Assembly (NCBI RefSeq): GCF_014647195.1
Contig: NZ_BMOS01000021.1
Coordinates: 1-55,125, forward strand
From: Oceanobacillus indicireducens
GTDB lineage: Bacteria; Bacillota; Bacilli; Bacillales; Amphibacillaceae
DNA: 55,125 nucleotides
Direction: 5' to 3'
Of this stretch, positions 25,872 through 32,636 are shown piece after piece. The notes under the pieces are model-generated. The model worked only from the letters and a program-made list of their open reading frames with translations, was not told the DNA's origin and did no database searches. The position numbers and the translations under genes were made by a program. Positions within the stretch are counted from its first letter, which is position 1, and every line of letters starts with the position of its first letter.

Positions 25872-27161
25872 GACGTATTGCCCATAATTAATTTACTTGC
25901 AGTTGCTGTACTAATTGCATTAACCGCATTTTTCGTAATGGCGGAATTTGCGATTGTAAAAATTAGAAGTACACAACTTGAACCACACATCGAAGTAGGG
26001 AAAAAATCTGCAATTGCTGCAAAGAGAATAATCACCCACTTGGATGAATATCTATCAGCGTGTCAGCTCGGAATAACAATCACTGCATTAGGGATTGGAC
26101 GACTCGCGGAACCGACATTTGAGAAAATGCTCTATCCAGTCATTTCTTATTTTAATGTTAGTACTGGAATGGTTACGACGATAGCAATTGCGATCTCCTT
26201 TCTGATTGCAACTTTTCTACATGTTGTAATTGGAGAACTCGCACCAAAGACGATTGCTATTCAAAAGGCGGAGCAAGTTACCTTATTTATTGCAAGACCT
26301 CTCGTTTGGTTCTATCGTTTACTTTATCCGTTCATTTGGCTTTTAAACGGTACAGCTCGGCTAATTATTCTTGCTATGGGGTTCAAACCAATCAGCAGTC
26401 ATGAAGAGACCCACACGGAAGAAGAGCTGCGTTTAATTCTAGCTGACAGTTATAAAAGTGGTGAAATTAATCAATCGGAAATGATGTATGTAAACAACAT
26501 TTTTGAGTTTGATGAGCGAGTAGCAAGGGAAATCATGATACCTCGAACTGAAATGGTATATTTCTTTAAAAAAGATAGTTTAGAATCAAATATGGATGTT
26601 ATCCTTGAAGGACAATATACAAGATATCCGGTAGCGGATGAGGATAAAGATAATATTATTGGATTAGTAAACTTGAAAGAAGTTCTCACAGGATATCACC
26701 AAAATAAGCATGTTACAATTGATCAGTTTATTCGGCCAATTCTGCATGTATCTGAAGCTACACCGATTAAGCAGGTGCTGCTCAAAATGCAGAAAGATCG
26801 GATCCATATGGCAATTGTTAATGATGAATATGGCGGAACAGCCGGTTTAATTACGGTTGAAGATATTTTAGAAGAAATCGTTGGTGATATTCGTGATGAA
26901 TTTGATGAAGATGAAATACCTGACGTACAGGAAGTGAATGATAAGACATTCATTGTATCTGGAAAACTTCATCTGGAAGATGTGAATCAAATCCTCGGTA
27001 TCGAGCTGGTAGATGATGAAGTCGACACAATCGGGGGATGGATGTTTACGACAAACCTGGACGCACAGGAAGGTGTCATCATAGAATATGAAAACCACCG
27101 TTTTATAATCGAGGAAATGGATGGTTACCAGATTAAAAAAGTTAAGATAATTAAACCATAA
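25869..27161 (+). CDS. CNNM/CorC-type membrane protein, probable Mg2+ efflux
   Basis: A 430-residue protein with an N-terminal DUF21 domain of three to four membrane helices (about 1-190, 'SACQLGITITALGIGRLAEP', 'VVIGELAPKTIAIQ'), two CBS domains (about 210-330, 'IMIPRTEMVYF', 'NDEYGGTAGLITVEDILEEIVG') and a C-terminal CorC/HlyC transporter-associated domain. Relatives such as MpfA/YhdP export magnesium, although annotation often says hemolysin. The start is TTG 25869; its ribosome site is unusual (see the leader entry). Monocistronic with its own terminator. Confidence 0.9.
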   Translation: MDVLPIINLLAVAVLIALTAFFVMAEFAIVKIRSTQLEPHIEVGKKSAIAAKRIITHLDEYLSACQLGITITALGIGRLAEPTFEKMLYPVISYFNVSTGMVTTIAIAISFLIATFLHVVIGELAPKTIAIQKAEQVTLFIARPLVWFYRLLYPFIWLLNGTARLIILAMGFKPISSHEETHTEEELRLILADSYKSGEINQSEMMYVNNIFEFDERVAREIMIPRTEMVYFFKKDSLESNMDVILEGQYTRYPVADEDKDNIIGLVNLKEVLTGYHQNKHVTIDQFIRPILHVSEATPIKQVLLKMQKDRIHMAIVNDEYGGTAGLITVEDILEEIVGDIRDEFDEDEIPDVQEVNDKTFIVSGKLHLEDVNQILGIELVDDEVDTIGGWMFTTNLDAQEGVIIEYENHRFIIEEMDGYQIKKVKIIKP

Positions 27162-27173
27162 CGGTTCATATAG

Positions 27174-27200
27174 AAAAGCAGGCAAATTGCCTGCTTTTTT
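27174..27200 (+). terminator. Terminator after the CNNM-type gene
   Basis: AAAAGCAGGC pairs with GCCTGCTTTT, followed by further Ts. Confidence 0.9.
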
Positions 27201-27221
27201 GTTGCGTTAAAACGGTCTTAT

Positions 27222-27247
27222 GTTTAACTACTCTCTATTAAGGATAA
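27222..27247 (+). promoter_or_regulatory. Sigma-B-like promoter of the VLRF1-type gene
   Basis: A perfect -35 GTTTAA (27222-27227), 14-nt spacer, then GGATAA (4 of 6 against GGGTAT). Confidence 0.4.
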
Positions 27248-27289
27248 ATACAAGAAGAAGTAATTATCTTTTCTATAGGAGGCGATGGA

Positions 27290-28096
27290 GTGAGTCTTAC
27301 TATTACGGAAACGATTAACTGGCTTAAGGATGTGCGGAAAGAAGGAGCGAACAAGGTATTTACGATGTATTTAAACACGGATAGATCAGACCCGAACCAG
27401 CAAGGGGGAGAATGGAAGATCCACTTGAAGAACGGGATGAGAAACTTCGAAACATACTTACAGCAAGATGATAATACAGAGGAATTAAATAATTTTAAAA
27501 AGGTTAAAAAGAAAGCGATGGATTTTATTAAGGAGAATGAGCAGCAATTCCAGCGTGGCGTTATTATTTATGCAACGGCAGATGATGATGTGTGGTTTGC
27601 TAAATGTGTACAAATGCGGTTGGAGGATGAGTTCTACTGGCAGGAAACACCGGAGATTAATCAACTTATTGAACTAAGCGAAAAGTATCCAAAGCTTGGT
27701 ATCGTTCTCGTGCAGCAGAACCAAGTTAAAGTGATCGATTCAGAGTCGAATCGGATTAAGGAGACAACATATTTTGAACTCGATGTAGATACAGAAGATT
27801 GGAAGATAAAACAAGGCCCAAGGCGACCATCTACTGCAGGAGCGGGTGGTCCCCATGTACAAAAGGATAGTTTTGAATCGAGATTCGCTGCTAACCAACA
27901 TCGCTGGTATAAAAAGATTGCCCCGAAATTAGATAAGATAGCCAAAGACAATCAATGGGAACAGCTTTATATGGTTGGAGAAGGAGACAGTGCGAAAGAG
28001 CTTGAGAAACTTATGCATCGCCCAATCGACGCCGTTTTACAGAAGAATATGCTCGACCATGAAGAAACAAAAGTGTTAGAAGAGGTGCTCGCATAA
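27290..28096 (+). CDS. VLRF1-family, aeRF1-type release-factor homologue
   Basis: A 268-residue protein related to the bacterial branch of the aRF1/eRF1/Pelota superfamily (Vms1-like release factor 1 type), proposed to cleave or recycle peptidyl-tRNA on stalled ribosomes. It begins 'KVFTMYLNTDRSDPNQQGG', typical of this family, and has a Gly-rich strip 'STAGAGGPHVQKDS' about residue 180, near where superfamily members carry the catalytic GxQ loop; here a Gln follows in HVQK. GTG 27290 is 8 nt from AGGAGG. It has a sigma-B-like promoter. Function is by family inference. Confidence 0.75.
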   Translation: MSLTITETINWLKDVRKEGANKVFTMYLNTDRSDPNQQGGEWKIHLKNGMRNFETYLQQDDNTEELNNFKKVKKKAMDFIKENEQQFQRGVIIYATADDDVWFAKCVQMRLEDEFYWQETPEINQLIELSEKYPKLGIVLVQQNQVKVIDSESNRIKETTYFELDVDTEDWKIKQGPRRPSTAGAGGPHVQKDSFESRFAANQHRWYKKIAPKLDKIAKDNQWEQLYMVGEGDSAKELEKLMHRPIDAVLQKNMLDHEETKVLEEVLA

Positions 28097-28139
28097 AAAG
28101 TAAGAAGAGGTAGGAAACTCCCACCTCTTCTTACTTTTT
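28095..28139. terminator. Bidirectional terminator between convergent genes
   Basis: AAAAAGTAAGAAGAGGT pairs with ACCTCTTCTTACTTTTT, a 17-bp perfect stem. Confidence 0.93.
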
Positions 28140-28143
28140 CAAC

Positions 28144-28608
28144 TTATTCTTCAGATAAAAATTTTGCATTCACATAGCCGGTGAATTCATCGGTTGTTAC
28201 CTTTACCCATTCTTCACCGCGATCTTCAACTTCGACTTGTTGATTCATGACAAGTACGCCGACTAAATCATAATCAACACCAGGTCCGCTTCTTGCATTT
28301 AAGGTCTCGACCTCTACGGTCCTTGTTGAAGTTGTTGCTTCTATTTCTTCAGCATCTACTGTATCGTCGGCTTCTTCGTCATTTACAACCGAACCAACAG
28401 CTCCAGCTACAGTATCTGTATCTTTTGCTTCCTCTTCATCGGATTCGTTCTTTTCGTCTGTTGTGGCACTCTCCGTATCTGTCTGTGGGTATGACATAGA
28501 AGCGAGGTCTGGATTGGTAAATTTTTGTTGCATTATGCCTACAAAAACAACGAAGGCAAGCGCAACGATTGTTAGTATAATTGCAATAAAAGCTTTCGTT
28601 CTTTTCAT
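28144..28608 (-). CDS. Membrane-anchored SH3 domain protein
   Basis: A 154-residue protein with one N-terminal membrane anchor ('AFIAIILTIVALAFVVFVGI', about 5-24), an acidic, Asp/Glu/Thr-rich linker (about 35-95) and a C-terminal bacterial SH3 domain ('TLNARSGPGVDYDLVGVL'...'GYVNAKFL'). Such domains bind wall peptides, so it probably faces the wall. ATG at 28608 is chosen because AGGAG precedes it by about 7 nt; a longer frame to 28650 has no ribosome site. Not named. Confidence 0.85.
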   Translation of the reverse strand: MKRTKAFIAIILTIVALAFVVFVGIMQQKFTNPDLASMSYPQTDTESATTDEKNESDEEEAKDTDTVAGAVGSVVNDEEADDTVDAEEIEATTSTRTVEVETLNARSGPGVDYDLVGVLVMNQQVEVEDRGEEWVKVTTDEFTGYVNAKFLSEE

Positions 28609-28794
28609 CTTATAAACTCCTAAACTATAATATCTAGTAGTAGTATACACGAATTAAACGAAAAAGTCTTTCATTACTTACTCAACTTTCACAGGATAAA
28701 CAGCTATATTTACTTTTGTAATCGATAGAAGCTGTGGAAGCTGTGAATTGTTTTCCTGTTATACAGCATAAGTGCAAGTTTCTCCTGGAGGTTC

Positions 28795-28911
28795 GCAGTC
28801 CAGACACCTCTCGCTTTCCGCGGGCGGCTGGTGAGCCTCCTCGCAGGCAAGCCTGCTGCGGGGTCTCACCAAGCCTATCCTCCCGCAGGAGTCTCGAGGT
28901 GTCTGGACTGC
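28795..28911. repeat. Repeat element 4 with 16-bp terminal inverted repeats
   Basis: GCAGTCCAGACACCTC (28795-28810) and its exact reverse complement (28896-28911) bound a GC-rich core with nested stems GGTGAG/CTCACC and GCAGGC/GCCTGC. No credible reading frame. Together with element 5 it fills the 28609-29319 gap. It looks like a miniature transposable or structured-RNA element. Confidence 0.75.
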
Positions 28912-29015
28912 TCCGAGGGAAAGCATGATTTGGAACACTATTTTTCATTTTAGAAATTAGGATCGCTTATCATAGTGGTGAGTTAGTTTCCATTAATAAT
29001 AACGCTCTCTATCAG

Positions 29016-29201
29016 TTCAGTTGCCCGGCGGACGGTGACTTCAACGGGAAAAGCACGAGTCCGAAGACCCCGCAGGAAGCGAACTTCTTCCGAGGCAGAC
29101 TAAGAACGCCACGTCCTGTGGCAACGTCTGCATTAGCACGTCCTATGCGTCGAGGCTGAGGCCGTGCCCGTGGAAAGCATCCGTCCGCCGGGCAACTGAA
29201 C
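29016..29201. repeat. Repeat element 5 with 21-bp terminal inverted repeats
   Basis: The ends 29016-29036 (GTTCAGTTGCCCGGCGGACG...) and 29181-29201 are perfect reverse complements around a 144-bp GC-rich core with further stems. The composition is far richer in GC than its surroundings. No reading frame. It resembles abundant intergenic elements of Bacillaceae; the mobilising enzyme is unknown. Confidence 0.75.
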
Positions 29202-29295
29202 GGTAATTAGAACGCCAAAAAACTGAAAGAGCTGGACACTTACGCTGTATGAAAGTATTCTTCCTTCAAAATGAAGATTCACTTTGACCAAAAAT

Positions 29296-29333
29296 GAGAA
29301 AGAAAGCCAAGTCGGTTATTTATGCGACTTGGC
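29296..29333 (-). terminator. Terminator of the znu-zur operon
   Basis: On the minus strand GCCAAGTCG (29333-29325) pairs with CGACTTGGC (29314-29306), followed by TTTCTTTC. The zur stop codon lies in the loop. Confidence 0.8.
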
Positions 29334-29733
29334 ATTCGGGACAGAGGCCGTAGATTTCAAATTTGTGGTCCTCGATCATGTAGTTCTCTAGTTTATTTTC
29401 AACTTCATCCATCGGACAAATATTAATTTCTTTCGTTTTTCCGCACCTGCTGCAGATAAAATGATGATGATGGTGGGTCGCACATTTCATCCGGAAGTGT
29501 TTTTCCCCATTTAATTCTGTGCTTTCAAGAATTTTCATTTCATCATATAAATGTAAATTCCGGTACACGGTGTCAAAACTAATACCTTCATATTTATCTT
29601 CCATAAATTGATGCAGTTCTTTCGCTGTCCGGTATCCATCAGCTTTTTCGAAAAAGGTTAAAATATCTTTCCTGCGCCCAGTTGATTTATACCCATTCTT
29701 TCTTAGCACTTCCATTGCATTCTGTAAATTCAT
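29320..29733 (-). CDS. zur: Fur-family zinc uptake regulator
   Basis: A 137-residue Fur-family repressor with the winged helix 'TVYRNLHLYDEMKI', a His-rich metal site 'THHHHHFICSRCGK' and the two CxxC pairs (CSRC and CPEC) of the structural zinc. Its place as last gene of a zinc importer operon favours Zur over Fur or PerR. The ATG overlaps the znuB stop by one base (TAATG on the minus strand). It should repress the operon when zinc is sufficient. Confidence 0.87.
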   Translation of the reverse strand: MNLQNAMEVLRKNGYKSTGRRKDILTFFEKADGYRTAKELHQFMEDKYEGISFDTVYRNLHLYDEMKILESTELNGEKHFRMKCATHHHHHFICSRCGKTKEINICPMDEVENKLENYMIEDHKFEIYGLCPECQVA

Positions 29734-30581
29734 TAGGCTTCCCTCATTTCTTGTTGTGATTTCCGACTCCGTTTAACCCCGATTGTTAACAGTAAAATCG
29801 TGACGGCAATCATGACAATTGTTCCACCTGGCGGGATACTTAAATAATATCCGCTTATAATACCAATGATAACAGAAATTTCACCGAACAAAATAGATAA
29901 AAACAACATTTGTTTAAACCCTTTTGCAATCCGCATCGCTGCAGCGACAGGGAGGGTCATAAGAGCGGAGACGAGTAAGACTCCAACAATCCGCATTGAA
30001 GCAGCAATAACAAGAGCAGTTAGCACAATAAATAACAGGTGAATGTGTTTCGTATGAATGCCTGAGATCGTTGCATGTTCTTCATCAAAGGATAGAGTAA
30101 GCAGTTCTTTATAGAAAAAAGTGACGATCAGAACGACGATAATAAATATTATGAAAATCAATAAGAAGTCACTTTGGCTTACAGCGGAAACCGATCCGAA
30201 TAAATATCCGAATAAATCCGTGTTAAATCCATTAGCTAGAGATATGAAAATAACACTTAATCCGACACCGGCAGAAAGGATAATCGGAATTGCCAATTCC
30301 TGATATGTTTTATAAACCGTACGCAGCTTTTCAATAAAAATGGAACCGATGACGGAGAAGGCCATCCCGCTGTAAAGAGGGGGGAAGGTGATGAGAAGTA
30401 ACTTCTCGATCATTAACCCAAAGGCAATCCCTGCCAATGTAACATGGGATAAGGCATCCGCAATTAAAGAAAGCCTGCGGACGACAATGAAAGTTCCGAG
30501 TAATGGAGCGATGATTCCGATTAATAAGCCAGTTATAAATGTATATCGTAAAAATTCATAGTTTAAAAAGTCAGCTAGCAT
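29733..30581 (-). CDS. znuB: Zinc ABC transporter permease
   Basis: A 282-residue ABC-3 family permease with about eight membrane helices ('TGLLIGIIAPLLGTFIVVRR', 'ADALSHVTLAGIAFG'). It forms the membrane channel with ZnuC and ZnuA. ATG 30581 follows GGAGG by 7 nt. 12 bases after znuC and overlapping zur. Also called AdcB in relatives; Mn specificity is possible but the His-rich ZnuA argues for zinc. Confidence 0.92.
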   Translation of the reverse strand: MLADFLNYEFLRYTFITGLLIGIIAPLLGTFIVVRRLSLIADALSHVTLAGIAFGLMIEKLLLITFPPLYSGMAFSVIGSIFIEKLRTVYKTYQELAIPIILSAGVGLSVIFISLANGFNTDLFGYLFGSVSAVSQSDFLLIFIIFIIVVLIVTFFYKELLTLSFDEEHATISGIHTKHIHLLFIVLTALVIAASMRIVGVLLVSALMTLPVAAAMRIAKGFKQMLFLSILFGEISVIIGIISGYYLSIPPGGTIVMIAVTILLLTIGVKRSRKSQQEMREA

Positions 30582-30593
30582 AATATTCCTCCA

Positions 30594-31349
30594 TTACGAA
30601 TGATGGACAATCGTTGTGACTGGATGTCCATAAAATAAAGATAGGTCTTTATCGGAAAGGGAACAATATTCTTCAGAATTTCCATGGAAATGCAATGTCT
30701 TATTTAAACAGACAACATCTGTCGCATATTCCGTCATAATCTCAGTGTCATGGGTGACTAAAAGAATCGTAATCTCTTGTTCCTCATTTAATTTGTGTAG
30801 TAACTCATAGAATCGTTTCACATTTTCTTGGTCAACTCCAACGGTTGGCTCATCGAGAATCAATAATTCCGGCTCACTTACAAGTGCCCTAGCGATGAAT
30901 ACCCGCTGTTGTTGTCCGCCAGAAAGCTTTCCGATATTTTCATTGGCAAACCCACTCATATCGACCAATTCAAGTGCTCTTAGGATGTTTTGTTTATCTT
31001 GTTTGTTAAAAAATGTAAAATAGCCAAGCTTTGCCGTAAGACCGGTTGAAACGACTTCAAAAACAGTTGCAGGGAAACCTGTATTAAAGCTATTTGCTTT
31101 TTGCGAAACGAACCCGATTTTATTTCTTTCTTGAAACTTTTCCAGTGGTATGCCGAATAATGTTACATTTCCTTCATCTGGTTTAAGCAAGCCGAGAATC
31201 AGTTTGACCAGCGTGGTTTTTCCACCCCCGTTCGGACCAACTAGGCCCATAAACTTGCCCTTTGGAAGTTCAAAATTAATCCCATCGAGTATTGGTTTGT
31301 TTTGATAGGAAAAGCTGACATTATGCATCGTTATAATAGGTTCATTCAT
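30594..31349 (-). CDS. znuC: Zinc ABC transporter ATP-binding protein
   Basis: A 251-residue ABC ATPase with Walker A GPNGGGKTT, signature LSGGQQQR, Walker B 'LLILDEPTVGVD' and switch His in 'LLVTHD'. It powers zinc import. ATG 31349 is chosen with AAAGGA 9 nt upstream; a TTG six codons earlier would overlap the znuA stop but has no ribosome site. Confidence 0.92.
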   Translation of the reverse strand: MNEPIITMHNVSFSYQNKPILDGINFELPKGKFMGLVGPNGGGKTTLVKLILGLLKPDEGNVTLFGIPLEKFQERNKIGFVSQKANSFNTGFPATVFEVVSTGLTAKLGYFTFFNKQDKQNILRALELVDMSGFANENIGKLSGGQQQRVFIARALVSEPELLILDEPTVGVDQENVKRFYELLHKLNEEQEITILLVTHDTEIMTEYATDVVCLNKTLHFHGNSEEYCSLSDKDLSLFYGHPVTTIVHHS

Positions 31350-31363
31350 TGGAACACATCCTT

Positions 31364-32296
31364 TCAATTCATTGCTTCATCGAGAACTGCTAAATTATCT
31401 TTCATAATGGAGAGGTAATCCCGATTTTCTTTAATATCTTCATCGGTGAGTACTGCAAGATTATGGATAATCAACGGTTCAGCATTGATCTCTTGCTGAA
31501 TCACTTCAGCAACTCGAGTTTTTACATTTTGTTCAAAAATAATATGATTGATGTTATTTTCTTTTACTACGTCAATGATTTCTACTAATTCTTTCTGGGA
31601 TGGTTCATTTTCCGTGGAAAGCCCGTGGATGGAAATTTGTTCAATTCCGTAGCGTTCTTCCCAATAACCGAAAGCTGCATGGGTGACGAGTAATTTTTTA
31701 GTTGACTTTGTTGCAAGTAATTCTGTGAATTCATCATCTATTGCTTGAAGTTGTTCTTTTAAATGTGCAAAGTTTTCTGCAAACCGTTCCGCTTCATCCG
31801 GATATTGTTTACTTAACTCATCATGGATAATCTCGGCAATCTCAATCATGCGAATCGGATCGAGCCAAATATGCGGATCCTTGTCTCCGTGGTGATGATC
31901 ATGATCTTCGTGAGCGTCATGGTCATCTTCTTGGGCTAAGAATAATTGTTCATGCTGACCGATTTCGATTAACTTCACATCTTCATTTTCTAAAGCGCTG
32001 GCAGCGGTGCTTGCTAATGCTTCAAGCCCTGCGCCGATATAAATAAAAGCATCTCCATCCGCAATCTTTGCCAATTCCTTTGCCGCAGGTTCATACGTAT
32101 GCTCATCCACTCCAGGAGGATAAACGGACTGTACTTCAACAAGATCACCAGCAATCTCCTCAACGATAAATTGTAACGGATATATTGTTGTATAAATCGT
32201 CCCTTTTGATTGGTCGATATCATTTGATGCCGTGCTACAACCGGCTAATAATAAAATAAATAATAAAAAGATAAAAATACGTTTCAATACTCTCAA
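31364..32296 (-). CDS. znuA: Zinc ABC transporter substrate-binding lipoprotein
   Basis: A 310-residue metal-binding lipoprotein (cluster A-I). The signal ends in the lipobox LLAGC. Metal ligands are expected in 'DEHTYEPAA', 'DPHIWLDP' and 'THAAFGYW'. A His/Asp-rich loop (about residues 118-138, HEDHDHHHGDKDPH) before the second ligand marks zinc rather than manganese binders. TTG 32296 is 7 nt from AGGAGG. First gene of znuA-znuC-znuB-zur. Confidence 0.92.
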   Translation of the reverse strand: MRVLKRIFIFLLFILLLAGCSTASNDIDQSKGTIYTTIYPLQFIVEEIAGDLVEVQSVYPPGVDEHTYEPAAKELAKIADGDAFIYIGAGLEALASTAASALENEDVKLIEIGQHEQLFLAQEDDHDAHEDHDHHHGDKDPHIWLDPIRMIEIAEIIHDELSKQYPDEAERFAENFAHLKEQLQAIDDEFTELLATKSTKKLLVTHAAFGYWEERYGIEQISIHGLSTENEPSQKELVEIIDVVKENNINHIIFEQNVKTRVAEVIQQEINAEPLIIHNLAVLTDEDIKENRDYLSIMKDNLAVLDEAMN

Positions 32297-32477
32297 TGAA
32301 CATCCTCCTGTACGATGAAATTCTTCCTATAATAATTCCTTATTATTAATTCAACAATCATGCACCTGAAAGGTGAGTAGAGCTCTAATATAAGCGAAAG
32401 AGCAAGAACACTTATGCTGAATGGTGGCAATCAGCTTATGAAATTCTTTTCTAATCATATCGTAACCGTTCCGATTT

Positions 32478-32496
32478 GTAAATAATAATCATTTCG
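32478..32496. promoter_or_regulatory. Fur-family (Zur-like) operator, predicted
   Basis: GTAAATAATAATCATTTCG matches 13 of 19 positions of the Fur-type consensus GATAATGATAATCATTATC. Its place before a zinc operon that encodes its own Zur suggests a Zur box. Confidence 0.5.
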
Positions 32497-32560
32497 ATTT
32501 AGAAAAAAACCAACATCTCTGTTGCGAAATATCAGAAAGTATTTTATACTAAAAGCAGGT

Positions 32561-32578
32561 TAAGAGATTGTTCTCTTA
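32561..32578. promoter_or_regulatory. Second palindrome over the fad -35 region
   Basis: TAAGAGA and TCTCTTA are exact inverted arms around TTGT and cover the TTGTTC -35 box. The binding protein is unknown. Confidence 0.4.
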
Positions 32579-32596
32579 TTTTTTTAAAGAATAATG
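32568..32596 (+). promoter_or_regulatory. Predicted promoter of fadNAE
   Basis: TTGTTC (32568-32573), 17-nt spacer, ATAATG (32591-32596), or TAATGA with 18. Confidence 0.45.
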
Positions 32597-32612
32597 AATG
32601 AGCATTCATTCA
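32595..32612. promoter_or_regulatory. FadR (YsiA-type) operator
   Basis: TGAATGAGCATTCATTCA has arms TGAATGA and TCATTCA around four bases, matching the Bacillus FadR consensus. It overlaps the -10 box. Long-chain acyl-CoA relieves FadR repression in B. subtilis. Confidence 0.8.
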
Positions 32613-32636
32613 AAGATATGGATTGGGGGATAAAAC

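Larger units (their letters stand above)
32297..32636. other. Divergent control region between znuA and fadN
   Basis: This 340-bp gap has no gene. It holds a Fur/Zur-like box at 32478-32496 and the fad promoter with two palindromes at 32561-32578 and 32595-32612. The stretch 32340-32460 carries only a weak inverted repeat (GCTGA/TCAGC near 32415-32435) that I cannot assign. Confidence 0.6.

Noticed and set aside
28682-28948. Open frames on both strands in the GC-rich repeat
   Set aside because: They are products of an inverted-repeat element with no ribosome site and no domain.
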